This document shows positions 41,732-50,623 of a stretch of 64,000 bases of DNA, one piece after another. The position numbers and the translations under genes were made by a program. The notes under the pieces were generated by a model. It made no database searches. It was not told the DNA's origin and worked only from the letters and a program-made list of their open reading frames with translations. This stretch comes from Novosphingobium decolorationis (GTDB taxonomy: Bacteria; Pseudomonadota; Alphaproteobacteria; Sphingomonadales; Sphingomonadaceae), in assembly GCF_018417475.1 (NCBI RefSeq), contig NZ_CP054856.1, positions 2,201,001-2,265,000 on the forward strand, read 5' to 3'. Every line of letters begins with the position of its first letter. Position 1 is the stretch's first letter.

Positions 41732-42973
41732 TCACGCTGAAGATTTCACGATGGCGCGCGGCCTCCAGGCGAGCGGCAAGGACACAAGCAGCGCCAGCGA
41801 CAGACCACCAATCCCCCACAAGACTAAGTGCTGCGCCCCGGGAGCGACGACGGCGATCGCCAGCGGCGCGAGCGCCTGCCCGATGCTGGCGGCGGAATGC
41901 TGGAGACCGAGCTTCAGACCCGAAGGGGCTGCCGCACCGCTGATCCAGAAGCTGGTGACCAATCGAAGGGTTGCCGAGCTCCAGCCGGCAGCAACGATGA
42001 TCCCACTGAGTTCGGCCATGCTCGCGGCGACAGGGAACAGGAAGAGCGCCGCAGCCAGCAGGCCGAGCGTCAGCCCCGCAAGCCGCCTCGGCATGGTCAC
42101 CAGCCAATCGAGCCTCGCATGGAAGATCTGTGCTGCCAGCATGCCCAATCCGCAGAGACTGAGCATCCAGGCGATCTCTTCGCGGCTCAGCGAAATGACG
42201 CTCCGCGTCACCAGGAGATTGACATGCATCGCCGCCAGCCCGCCGCCCGCGACGATCGTGACGAAAAGCAGGATCAGCGTCGCGCCGAGCGTCGGCGCGG
42301 GCAGGTCTCCGCCATCGATGCAAGGTGCACACCAGCGCGGCAGACGCACGGCGCAAAGCGCCGCCCCGACGGCACCGATGCCGAAAGCGAGGATCATGAG
42401 GGGAGCGCGGGGCAGGATCGCGGCCGAGACCTCCGCCACCAGCGGACCGGCGAGATCGCCCAGAAACAAGAAGGCGGTCAGCCAGGTGAAGCGCCGCGCC
42501 TGGTCCGCGCGCTCGTTTGCGGCAAAGCTCGCGCAGAGCAAGCCCAACGGTATGATGGCGGCCGACGCCATCCCCGCCACCAGGCGCAATGCATAAAGCT
42601 CAGGCAGCCCGACGAGGCCGATCGGCGCGGTCACCAGGGCGAGGATGACCAGCGCTGCGCGCAACATCGCCCGATAGTCGACCCGGTCCGCGATCCAGCC
42701 CCAGAGCGGCGCCGCCAGCAAGGCTGCCAGGGGATGGACCGCGGTCAGGCTCGCGACATGAAAATCATGAGCGCTTGACGATAGCGCGCCACGAGCCGGG
42801 TCGACCAGTGCCGGAAGGAAGGCGAGAATGGCCGTCTGTCCCGCCGACGCCGCAGCCGCCGCGAGCAACAAGACGAAAAAGGAGGCCGGCCAGCGACCGT
42901 TGGCTTGCGATCCAGCCTTGTCACGCGGCGTGTTCGCGGTCGACCCCTCGAGTGGCCATCCGCGGATCACCAC
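41732..42973 (-). CDS. MFS transporter
   Basis: 413 residues with about 12 hydrophobic spans; LAALLAAPLWGWIADRVDYR in the loop 2-3 region is the MFS signature. Substrate unknown; operon position behind copA-copB suggests copper or another toxic compound. It starts at a GTG 7 nt inside copB, so translation is probably coupled. Confidence 0.85.
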   Translation of the reverse strand: MVIRGWPLEGSTANTPRDKAGSQANGRWPASFFVLLLAAAAASAGQTAILAFLPALVDPARGALSSSAHDFHVASLTAVHPLAALLAAPLWGWIADRVDYRAMLRAALVILALVTAPIGLVGLPELYALRLVAGMASAAIIPLGLLCASFAANERADQARRFTWLTAFLFLGDLAGPLVAEVSAAILPRAPLMILAFGIGAVGAALCAVRLPRWCAPCIDGGDLPAPTLGATLILLFVTIVAGGGLAAMHVNLLVTRSVISLSREEIAWMLSLCGLGMLAAQIFHARLDWLVTMPRRLAGLTLGLLAAALFLFPVAASMAELSGIIVAAGWSSATLRLVTSFWISGAAAPSGLKLGLQHSAASIGQALAPLAIAVVAPGAQHLVLWGIGGLSLALLVSLPLAWRPRAIVKSSA

Positions 42974-43953
42974 CAGGCGCGCAAGCCGATCACCAGCCTG
43001 TGTTCGGAAGGCCCTTCCCCGCGCAGGCGACGGAAATCGGCCGTGCCGTCAAATGCGCGCTCCCAGACGAAGCCGATATAGGGCGCGAACTTGCGCGACA
43101 CCTCGTAGCGCAACCGTCCGCTCAGCTCGACATTGCTGAAGCCGCTGCCGAGCTGCCGATCGCTCGACCGCTTCGAATAGATATTGGTCTCCACCTGCGG
43201 CGTAAGGATCAACCGATTGGTGAACAAGACCTCATAGGACGCCTTGGCGCGCGCCGCGAGACGCCCATCGGTTCCTACATAGCCGGTGAGCTGGACGTCG
43301 AACCAATAGGGCGCCAGTCCCTCGACGCCGGCGGCCAGCCAGGTGGTCGCACCCTTGCCGAGATCCTGCCTGACCCCGAGCAGCGTGCCCCAGAACGGGT
43401 TCTTGCTGTGCCACCACAGCGCCTCGACGCTGCTCTCCGGATCGAGACGTTGGTCGCGGGAGTTCTTGAGCCCCTGGCTGCGCAGCCAGAGCTTGTCATT
43501 GTCCTGACCCTTGGTGACGAGCACGGTCCAGCCCACGCCCTGACCCTCGTTGCCGCTGGTGAACTCAAGCTCATCGACAAGTATCTTGGGGATTGAGAGC
43601 TTGTCGGCCATCTCATAGCCCGGCAGCGTCGAGTTGCGGTAGCCGTCGGCATAATCGTCCGAGTTGCGCGCGTCCGGCGGGGCCTGGCCGCCCTGCATCG
43701 AGCCCATGTCCATCGTGGCGCCGTTACCGGACGCCTTCGTGTCGGTCATATCCATGCCCGGCATGTCCATGCCCGCATGGTCCTGAGAGCCTTGCGCGGA
43801 AGGGGTGTGCTGAGCGGGAGTGGCCGTTTGGGCAGGGGTGGCGGCGGGCGACGGGGGCGAGGCATCCTGCGCGAGGGCGGGAGCCGTGATCGCCGGCGCC
43901 AGGAAGAGGGCAGCGCCAAGAGCGATGCCGCGCGAGGGGAAAATCCGGATCAT
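42967..43953 (-). CDS. copB: Outer-membrane copper resistance protein CopB, copy 2
   Basis: 328 residues: signal peptide (ITAPALAQ), a shorter Met/His-rich stretch (DHAGMDMPGMDMTD), then the barrel with KLWLRSQGLKNSRDQRLDPE, GTLLGVRQDLGKG and a C-terminal aromatic end (LRAWW). Diverged from copies 1 and 3 (no EYQAHxGxDGY segment; shorter Met repeats). It overlaps copA by 4 bp and the MFS gene by 7 bp. Confidence 0.93.
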   Translation of the reverse strand: MIRIFPSRGIALGAALFLAPAITAPALAQDASPPSPAATPAQTATPAQHTPSAQGSQDHAGMDMPGMDMTDTKASGNGATMDMGSMQGGQAPPDARNSDDYADGYRNSTLPGYEMADKLSIPKILVDELEFTSGNEGQGVGWTVLVTKGQDNDKLWLRSQGLKNSRDQRLDPESSVEALWWHSKNPFWGTLLGVRQDLGKGATTWLAAGVEGLAPYWFDVQLTGYVGTDGRLAARAKASYEVLFTNRLILTPQVETNIYSKRSSDRQLGSGFSNVELSGRLRYEVSRKFAPYIGFVWERAFDGTADFRRLRGEGPSEHRLVIGLRAWW

Positions 43954-45656
43954 GCGACCACCACCTCCCGGAACATGCCGGCCGCCATGTGATAGAGCAG
44001 ATGGCAGTGGAAGGCCCATCGGCCCATGGCGTCGGCGGTGACGCGGAAGCTCACCCGCTGGGCGGGCTGGACCACGACCGTATGCTTGCGGACCTGGAAG
44101 GCGCCGTCCGGGCCTTCGACATCGCTCCACATGCCGTGCAGATGCATCGGATGCGCCATCATCGTGTCGTTGACGAAGGTGACGCGCAGCCGCTCGTTTG
44201 GCTTGAAATGAAGCGGCCTGGAATCGTTGAGCTTGATGCCGTCGAGCGACCAGATGAACCGTTCCATATTGCCCGTCAGATGCAGCTCGATGTCGCGCTC
44301 GGGCTCGCGCGGGTCGGGATCGCCGCCCGGCGTGCGCAGATCGGCCAGCGTCAGCACGCGCCAGCCGCGCCCGCGCAGCCCGGCGCCGGGATCGTCGAGA
44401 TTGGTGCGCGGATAGTCGACGCGCATGTCGGTATTGGCGCCATATTCGGTGCGGGCGTGCCGTGCCCTGGCCGGCATCTCGGTCATGCCGTGCCCGGCAT
44501 GCGCGTCGCCTCCCATTGCGCCCATCGTCGCCATCGCGCCCATCATGTCGACCGGCTCGAGCCAGGTCCGGGCATCGAGCGGCGGCACGGCTGCCGCCAT
44601 GCCCGGGGCCGGTGCGATCGTGCCACGCGCATAGCCGCTCCGATCGATCGCCTGCGCGAAGATGGTGCGGGCGCCGCCCTCGGGCATGGTGAACTCGACG
44701 TCGTAGGTCTCGCCCGGGCCGATCCGGAATTCCTCGACCGTGACCGGCTCGACCGGCTGCCCGTCGGTCGATACGACCGTCAGCTCGACCCCGGGGATCC
44801 GCACGTCGAAGAACGTCGCCGTCCCCGCGCCGACGAAGCGCAGGCGCACGCGCTCGCCGGGCGCGGCGATACCGGTCCAGTTGCCGGCGGGCGGCGCGCC
44901 GTTCATCAGATAGGTGTAGGTCGCGGCAGAGACATCGCTGTAGTCGGTCGGGTTCATCCGCGAGCTGTTCCACATCCGCCGCCGCTCGAGCGCCTTGCCC
45001 AAGCCCATGGTGCCGACATCCTTGAGGAAATCGCCGGCGGTCGGCTGCGCAAAATTATAGTAGCTGCTCTGCTTCTTGAGATTGAGGAAGATCTGCAGCG
45101 GCGGCTCGTCCGACCAGTCGCTGAGCACGATGCAATAGTCGCGATCGGGCGCCCGCGCCGTCGGCACCTGTTTTGGCTCCACGATGATCGCTCCATAGAG
45201 TCCCGTCTGCTCGGCGAGCGTGTGAGCGTGATACCAGTAGGTTCCGCTCTGGCGGACCTCGAAGCGATAGGTGAAGGTCTCGCCCGGCGCGATGCCGGCA
45301 AAGCTGATGCCGGGCACGCCGTCCATCTCCGCCGGCACGATGATGCCGTGCCAATGGATGCTCGACATCTCCTTGAGGCCGTTGCGTACGCGCAGCGTGA
45401 CCGTGTCGCCTTCGCGCAGGCGCAGGACCGGCGCGGGCACGCTGCCGTTCACGGCGGTCGCGATACGGCGTTTGCCGGTGAAGTTGACCGGCAGCTCGGC
45501 GATCTCGAGGTCGAACTCGGTCCCGCTCAGCTCAGCGGGCAAGGTTGGTGCGGATCGCGCGAGAAGCGCCGGGGCGAAACCGGCGACCGCGCCGCCGATC
45601 GCCAGCCCCTGGACGAAACGGCGCCGCGCGATCGGCCGGATATGTAAGGGAGACAT
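43950..45656 (-). CDS. copA: Copper resistance multicopper oxidase CopA, copy 2
   Basis: 568-residue Tat-exported oxidase (ARRRFVQGLAIGGAVAG). Copper sites: SIHWHGIIVP, YWYHAHTLAEQ (HAH in place of HSH), HPMHLHGMWS and FHCHLLYHMAAGMF. The Met-rich insert is short (MMGAMATMGAMGG) and the protein is clearly diverged from copies 1 and 3. MSPLHIRP at 45656 is chosen as start because the twin-Arg signal follows; the open frame continues upstream into adhP. No RAGGGK motif is present; it depends on the dehydrogenase operon. Confidence 0.94.
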   Translation of the reverse strand: MSPLHIRPIARRRFVQGLAIGGAVAGFAPALLARSAPTLPAELSGTEFDLEIAELPVNFTGKRRIATAVNGSVPAPVLRLREGDTVTLRVRNGLKEMSSIHWHGIIVPAEMDGVPGISFAGIAPGETFTYRFEVRQSGTYWYHAHTLAEQTGLYGAIIVEPKQVPTARAPDRDYCIVLSDWSDEPPLQIFLNLKKQSSYYNFAQPTAGDFLKDVGTMGLGKALERRRMWNSSRMNPTDYSDVSAATYTYLMNGAPPAGNWTGIAAPGERVRLRFVGAGTATFFDVRIPGVELTVVSTDGQPVEPVTVEEFRIGPGETYDVEFTMPEGGARTIFAQAIDRSGYARGTIAPAPGMAAAVPPLDARTWLEPVDMMGAMATMGAMGGDAHAGHGMTEMPARARHARTEYGANTDMRVDYPRTNLDDPGAGLRGRGWRVLTLADLRTPGGDPDPREPERDIELHLTGNMERFIWSLDGIKLNDSRPLHFKPNERLRVTFVNDTMMAHPMHLHGMWSDVEGPDGAFQVRKHTVVVQPAQRVSFRVTADAMGRWAFHCHLLYHMAAGMFREVVVA

Positions 45657-45681
45657 GAACTGTACTTTCGCGAAGTCGGCT

Positions 45682-46707
45682 TCAGGCGAGGTCGAGGACG
45701 ATCCGGCCCTCGATGTCGCCATGATGCATGCGGGAGAAGACGTCGTTGATGTTCTCCAGCTTGTCTGCATGGACCGTGGCCTTGACCTTGCCCTCGCCGG
45801 CGAACGCCAGTGCCTCGAGCAGATCGAGCCGCGTGCCGACGATCGAGCCGCGCACGGTAATGCCGTTCAGCACGGTGTCGAAGATCGACAACGGGAAGTC
45901 GCCCGGCGGCAGGCCGTTGAGCGCGACCGTGCCGCCGCGCCGGACCATGCCGAGCGCCTGCTGGAACGCCTTGGGCGAAACGGCGGTCACCAGCGCCCCG
46001 TGCGCGCCGCCAATGGCTTTCTTGAGCGCTGCCGAAGGGTCCTCGTTGCGCGCGTTGACCGTCAGTGTGGCGCCAAGGCGTGTAGCGAGGTCGAGCTTGC
46101 TATCGTCGATGTCGACCGCGGCCACATTGAGACCCATGGCTCGGGCATATTGCACCGCCATGTGGCCGAGCCCGCCAATGCCGGAGACGACCACCCACTC
46201 GCCGGGTCGGGCCTCGGTGGCCTTCAATCCCTTGTAGACGGTGACGCCCGCGCAGAGGATCGGCGCAATGTCGAGGAAGTCGACATTGTCGGGAAGGTGA
46301 CCAACATAGTTGGGATCGGCGAGGACATATTCGGCAAAGCTGCCATTGACCGAATAGCCGGTGTTCTGCTGTTCGTGGCAAAGCGTCTCCCAGCCACCCA
46401 GGCAATGCACGCAGTGCCCGCAGGCGGTGTAGAGCCAGGGCACACCGACCCGGTCGCCTTCCTTCACATGGGTGACGCCGGCACCAACGGCGGCGACATG
46501 CCCGACGCCCTCATGGCCAGGAATGAAGGGCGGGTTGGGCTTGACCGGCCAGTCCCCTTCTGCCGCGTGCAGGTCGGTATGGCACACGCCGGTTGCCGCA
46601 ATCTTGACCAGGACCTGCCCGGGGGCGACCGTCGGGATCGGCGCGTCCTCGATGACCAGGGGCTTGCCAAATTCGCGGACGACCGCCGCCTTCATGGTTT
46701 TCGCCAT
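45682..46707 (-). CDS. adhP: Zinc-dependent alcohol dehydrogenase
   Basis: 341-residue medium-chain NAD-dependent dehydrogenase of the AdhP type. Catalytic zinc ligands in [12 protein letters not shown] and GHEGVGHV; structural zinc cysteines in [15 protein letters not shown]; Rossmann loop [16 protein letters not shown]. Oxidises primary alcohols such as ethanol. It lies 25 nt ahead of copA in the same operon; why it is joined with copper genes is not known. Confidence 0.93.
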   Translation of the reverse strand: MAKTMKAAVVREFGKPLVIEDAPIPTVAPGQVLVKIAATGVCHTDLHAAEGDWPVKPNPPFIPGHEGVGHVAAVGAGVTHVKEGDRVGVPWLYTACGHCVHCLGGWETLCHEQQNTGYSVNGSFAEYVLADPNYVGHLPDNVDFLDIAPILCAGVTVYKGLKATEARPGEWVVVSGIGGLGHMAVQYARAMGLNVAAVDIDDSKLDLATRLGATLTVNARNEDPSAALKKAIGGAHGALVTAVSPKAFQQALGMVRRGGTVALNGLPPGDFPLSIFDTVLNGITVRGSIVGTRLDLLEALAFAGEGKVKATVHADKLENINDVFSRMHHGDIEGRIVLDLA

Positions 46708-46733
46708 GTCCGTTTCTCCTTTTAAGCGGGGGG

Positions 46734-48254
46734 TCAGAATAGGCCGAGCGCGTGCTCGTCATAGGAGACGAGCAGATTCTTGGTCTGCTGATAATGATCG
46801 AGCATCATCCGGTGGTTTTCACGCCCGAAGCCCGATGCCTTGTATCCGCCGAAGGCGGCATGGGCGGGGTACTGATGATAGCAGTTGGTCCAGACCCGCC
46901 CGGCCTCGATCGCGCGGCCGAGCCGGTAGGCGGTGTTGCCGCTTCGGGTCCAGACGCCCGCGCCAAGACCGTAGGCGGTGTCATTGGCAAGTGCGATCGC
47001 CTCCTCGACCGTCTTGAACGTGGTGACCGACAGGACGGGACCGAAGATCTCCTCCTGGAAGATGCGCATGTGGTTCTGACCCACGAACACGGTCGGCTGC
47101 ACGAAATAGCCCTGGTCGAGCGCACCGCCCGGCAGCGCCCTGGCGCCACCGACCAGACACTGCGCGCCCTCGGCCTTGCCGATATCGATATAGCCCAGGA
47201 TCTTGTGGAGCTGGTCCTCCGACGCCTGCGCGCCGACCTGGACCGACGGGTCGAGCGGATCGCCCTGGCGGATCGCGGCGACGCGCGCCACGGCGCGCTC
47301 GATGAAGCGGTCGAAGATCGACTCATGGATCAGGGCGCGCGACGGGCAGGTACAGACCTCGCCCTTGTTGAAGGCGAACAAAGTAAAGCCTTCGAGCGCC
47401 TTGTCGAAGAAGGCATCGTCCTCGTCGAGCACGTCCGCCATGAAGATGTTGGGCGACTTGCCGCCAAGCTCCATCGTCTGGGGGATCAGATGGTCCGCCG
47501 CGGCGTGCATGATCTGCTTGCCGGTGACGGTCTCGCCGGTGAACGAGACCTTGGCGATGCGCGGATTGGCGGCGATCGCCTGGCCAACGGTCCGTCCCGG
47601 GCCGGTGACGACATTGAGCACGCCGGGCGGCAGGATGTCGGCGGTGAGCTCGGCGAACATCAGCAAGGTGAGCGGCGTCTGGGATGCGGGTTTGATGACG
47701 GTGCAGTTGCCCGCCGCCAGCGCCGGCGCGATCTTCCACGCCGCCATCAGCAGCGGGAAGTTCCACGGGATGATCTGGCCGACGACGCCGAGCGGCTCGC
47801 GGAAATGATAGGCGATGGTGTCCGCATCGATCGTCGAGATGCCGCCTTCCTCCGCCCGGATGCAGCCGGCGAAGTAGCGGAAATGGTCGATCGCAAGCGG
47901 AACGTCGGCAGCACGCGTCTCGCGGATCGGCTTGCCATTGTCGATCGTCTCGGCAAGCGCCAGCAGCTCCAGATTATCCTCGAGCCGGTCGGCGACGCGA
48001 TTGAGAATCCTGGCGCGCTCGGCGGGGGCGATTCTTGCCCATTGATCCTTGGCGGCGTGCGCCGCATCGAGCGCGCGCTCGACATCTTCCGGCGTCGACA
48101 GCGCGAACTCTGCGATCTGGGCACCATTGATCGGGCTCTTGTCGGCGAAATACTCGCCGCTCGCAGGAGCATTCCATCGACCACCGATGAAATTATCATA
48201 GCGGTGTCGGAAGGAGGCCGCCGCATTGATGGTCCCGATCGCCTTCTCGAACAT
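46734..48254 (-). CDS. NAD-dependent aldehyde dehydrogenase (ExaC-like)
   Basis: 506 residues. Catalytic Cys in [16 protein letters not shown], Glu in [11 protein letters not shown], cofactor site [20 protein letters not shown] and SFTGETVTG. The GEVCTCPSR segment is typical of acetaldehyde dehydrogenases paired with alcohol dehydrogenases. First gene of the operon ALDH-ADH-copA-copB-MFS. The 250 bp upstream contains no RAGGGK motif. Confidence 0.93.
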   Translation of the reverse strand: MFEKAIGTINAAASFRHRYDNFIGGRWNAPASGEYFADKSPINGAQIAEFALSTPEDVERALDAAHAAKDQWARIAPAERARILNRVADRLEDNLELLALAETIDNGKPIRETRAADVPLAIDHFRYFAGCIRAEEGGISTIDADTIAYHFREPLGVVGQIIPWNFPLLMAAWKIAPALAAGNCTVIKPASQTPLTLLMFAELTADILPPGVLNVVTGPGRTVGQAIAANPRIAKVSFTGETVTGKQIMHAAADHLIPQTMELGGKSPNIFMADVLDEDDAFFDKALEGFTLFAFNKGEVCTCPSRALIHESIFDRFIERAVARVAAIRQGDPLDPSVQVGAQASEDQLHKILGYIDIGKAEGAQCLVGGARALPGGALDQGYFVQPTVFVGQNHMRIFQEEIFGPVLSVTTFKTVEEAIALANDTAYGLGAGVWTRSGNTAYRLGRAIEAGRVWTNCYHQYPAHAAFGGYKASGFGRENHRMMLDHYQQTKNLLVSYDEHALGLF

Positions 48255-48505
48255 TACCTGACTCCATCTCTATCGATGGCCTGACGGAGTAATCTCTTTG
48301 CCCGGGCGGCCTATAAGTAAGTTCCGCAGAAGGTAGTTTGGTATCGGTGTCGCGGTCTTTGAGGGTCAGACACGCCAACGGAGCCGATGAGTATTCATCG
48401 ACTCCCGAACCTATTCGCGCACGCATGATCGGAATTATGCCGAGACACGCTACTCGGCTGATTCTTCTTTTGGGGAGGGCGGCGCTTGGCATTCCAATTC
48501 TGGCG

Positions 48506-48835
48506 TTACGCCCGGACGCGCTTTAGGCTCACCCAATCGCCTTTCTGAAGCGTCCCGTCCCTCACGCGGAAATGAGCGTAATGGTCGTCGAAAATCTGGT
48601 CGACTTCGACATGACCGACAAGGCGGCGGTGGCGCGGCGTTGCGTGATAGACTTCGAGTATCTGCCCGATGTGCGCGCCATCGGCTTTGCCCAGGCAGGC
48701 CACTGTGCCGCCCGCATCCGTACGGACGATCTTGCCGCGCATGAACAAGCTATGGCCGATACCCTGTGCGAGGAGCGGCGTGCTGCCAAAGAGCAGAAAG
48801 CCAACAGCAGCACCGACGCCAAGATGTTTTCGCAT
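48506..48835 (-). CDS. Exported protein of unknown function
   Basis: 109 residues with a signal peptide (KHLGVGAAVGFLLFGSTPLLAQ) and a small beta-rich mature part (GTVACLGKADGAHIGQILEV, HVEVDQIFDDHYAHFRVRDG, LQKGDWVSL). The ATG at 48835 is preferred; the longer frame start at 48853 precedes the signal. No family recognised; the neighbours are copper genes. A single Cys and several His could bind metal. Confidence 0.65.
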   Translation of the reverse strand: MRKHLGVGAAVGFLLFGSTPLLAQGIGHSLFMRGKIVRTDAGGTVACLGKADGAHIGQILEVYHATPRHRRLVGHVEVDQIFDDHYAHFRVRDGTLQKGDWVSLKRVRA

Positions 48836-48984
48836 CACTGTTTCCTCTCTCACGTCAGTTGCTCGGTCCCGGCTTTGAAAGTTGGGAGCACGGGGCGACG
48901 CTGGGCATCGTCAAAGAACTGGCCCGCCGCGGGGGCGGCGGCGGGCCCTCAGCCCCGGGGGGTGTTTTATCGGGGCTGGAAACT

Positions 48985-49383
48985 TCACATGTCGCTCATC
49001 GGCTTGTCGGCCATGGGCTTGGCGGTCTTCTTCGCGGCCGGCTTGGCCTTCTTCATCGGCATCTTGCAGCAGCCACTCTTCGCCTTACCGGCCATGCCCG
49101 AGCCGTTCGATGCAGGCGACCCGCCGGACATGCCGGCCATCCCCGACATGCCCTGTTGATCCTGCTGGGCCGGTTGCCGCTGCTGCTTCTGCGCGCCGGC
49201 CTGATGATCCTTCATCATCTGATCGTGCATCTGCTGCCCGCCATGATCCATGCCCTGCTGGTGGGCATGGGCCGGCGCAGTCTGCGCGGGCGCGGGCGTC
49301 GACTGGGCGAGAGCGGTGCCGGCGGCGAAAGTTAGCGTCGCGAAGAGGCTGATGGTCGCCGCGCGAAATGTCGTCTGTCGCAT
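48985..49383 (-). CDS. Met/His-rich exported protein
   Basis: 132 residues: signal peptide to TALAQ, then HAHQQGMDHGGQQMHDQMMK, a Gln-rich spacer, MSGMAGMSGG and a Lys-rich tail with GCCKMPMKKAKP. Composition suits periplasmic copper binding. Start at MRQTTFRAATIS (49383). Shares an 18-bp upstream element (49474-49491) with the next small exported protein. Confidence 0.75.
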   Translation of the reverse strand: MRQTTFRAATISLFATLTFAAGTALAQSTPAPAQTAPAHAHQQGMDHGGQQMHDQMMKDHQAGAQKQQRQPAQQDQQGMSGMAGMSGGSPASNGSGMAGKAKSGCCKMPMKKAKPAAKKTAKPMADKPMSDM

Positions 49384-49473
49384 TGAGGGTCTCCGAGTGT
49401 TCGTCCTGTTGCCCGGTCGACGTTCCGATCCCGGCAATTCCGAAGCTTCAATGCTGCTAGCGAGACGCAGTCT

Positions 49474-49491
49474 GTATACGTAACTTACGAA
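49474..49491 (-). promoter_or_regulatory. Shared element upstream of Met/His-rich gene
   Basis: GTATACGTAACTTACGAA on the plus strand, 91 bp before the start at 49383. The copy at 50103-50120 is identical at 16 of 18 positions and sits 107 bp before the start at 49996. It contains the palindromes CGTAAGTTACG and TACGTA. Confidence 0.55.
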
Positions 49492-49705
49492 TCCGCTTTG
49501 GATCGCGACAAGCATGCGCGGGATCGTGCGGGGTGGACCATGGCCCAAGTTCAAGCGAATTCATGATCCCGCTTGATGGCGGCCGGCAGCGAAGTGCAAA
49601 AGCCAATTGGCCCGCCGTGGGAGAACGGCGGGCCAAAGCTGCGGTTGAACTAGGCCACGGTCGTTGGCCGCCCAGCCTCGTGGTCGGAGCTGGCTTAATG
49701 CAGGG

Positions 49706-49996
49706 TCAGCAACCGCCCCGCGACCTATGCAACATGCGGGAGGCTCCGTCCTGGGTTCCCATCTCCCGCATAGCGATCCGATGGTCCTGCATCATCTCAC
49801 CGTGCATCCGTACTTCGCGGTGTCGCATGCCTTGCATCTGGGCCGTGTCGGACCGAGCCGGCGCCGGCTTCGCCTTGAGCGTCTGTTCAAGGTCGGGCAT
49901 GCCCGGCGGCATCCCATCGGCGAGAACTGGCCCGGCGCCGACGGCAAGGACGCCAAAGGCTGCGAGCGAAGCGATAATCGCTGCTTTCTTGCGCAA
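49706..49996 (-). CDS. Small Met-rich exported protein
   Basis: 96 residues: signal peptide (AAIIASLAAFGVLAVGAG to VLA), then DGMPPGMPDLEQTLKAKPAP and MQGMRHREVRMHGEMMQDHR, a Met/His pattern suited to copper. No ATG fits; TTG at 49996 has AAGGA 7 nt ahead and is preferred to TTG 50011. Probably co-regulated with 48985-49383 through the shared 18-bp element. Confidence 0.6.
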   Translation of the reverse strand: MRKKAAIIASLAAFGVLAVGAGPVLADGMPPGMPDLEQTLKAKPAPARSDTAQMQGMRHREVRMHGEMMQDHRIAMREMGTQDGASRMLHRSRGGC

Positions 49997-50623
49997 ATAT
50001 GATTCCTTCAAGTCTGAGTTTCAGTGCGACCGGACACATGCCCGGTCGATTCTCGCTCCCCAGGGAGCTTGCCGTTGAGATGGTATCGGCCTGGAGGTGG
50101 CAGTATACGTAATTTGCGAAGCTGGCGGTCAGCCTGCAATGTCAGCTTTAGTTCGGCTACTAGCAAAAGCTGGGCGCGGATGACCGACGACGGCGGCCAT
50201 CAAAGCCTCCGCCTAGCCCGAGCACTGGAAAGCGACGCCGCCTGCTGCAGTGGCGAACAGCGAAACGTAAATCGCACGCCGCTTTTGCTTCGGCGCGATC
50301 GTGGCAAGGCCCACCGCCGAACCAGCCACTCGGACTGGCCCAGGCTAAATTGTCGGAATAGACGCTCGCTCGGATCGGTGCCGCAGTGATTGAACGCTCG
50401 CCTGGCTGATTATGGATCAACTGGCGAGGGCCGCAACCAGCTTAGAAGGGCAATTTTGTCTTCCCAGAGGGGGCGGGCACAAAAGCGATCGGTTCGGGTA
50501 TTACGGATATTGCCCTCCCGCGCGCCCTTTAAGGGAAGAGCGGCGCTTCGCCTCGGTGGATCTCATCGGATCGAGAAAAGCGCGTTTGCGTCAGTTTCAC
50601 GATTGCTCAGGAGGGGCTTCGAA
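49997..50623. other. Divergent intergenic region before multicopper oxidase
   Basis: No gene recognised in 627 bp. It contains the hairpin GACCGG-N8-CCGGTC (50028-50047) in the leader of the minus-strand small protein and the 18-bp shared element at 50103-50120. The open frame upstream of 50624 is an extension of the oxidase frame without protein signal. Confidence 0.4.
50103..50120 (-). promoter_or_regulatory. Shared element, second copy
   Basis: GTATACGTAATTTGCGAA; see 49474-49491. Present only before the two small Met-rich exported proteins as far as inspected. Confidence 0.55.

Noticed and set aside
43989..45647. 552-codon open frame antisense to copA copy 2
   Set aside because: Shadow of a gene with complete copper-ligand motifs; no protein signal of its own.
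46752..48284. 510-codon open frame antisense to the aldehyde dehydrogenase
   Set aside because: Same reason; the dehydrogenase has its catalytic Cys and Glu.
48255..48505. GGAACTT before the aldehyde dehydrogenase as an RpoE or EcfG promoter
   Set aside because: No matching -10 block (TCTGA or CGTT) at the right distance.
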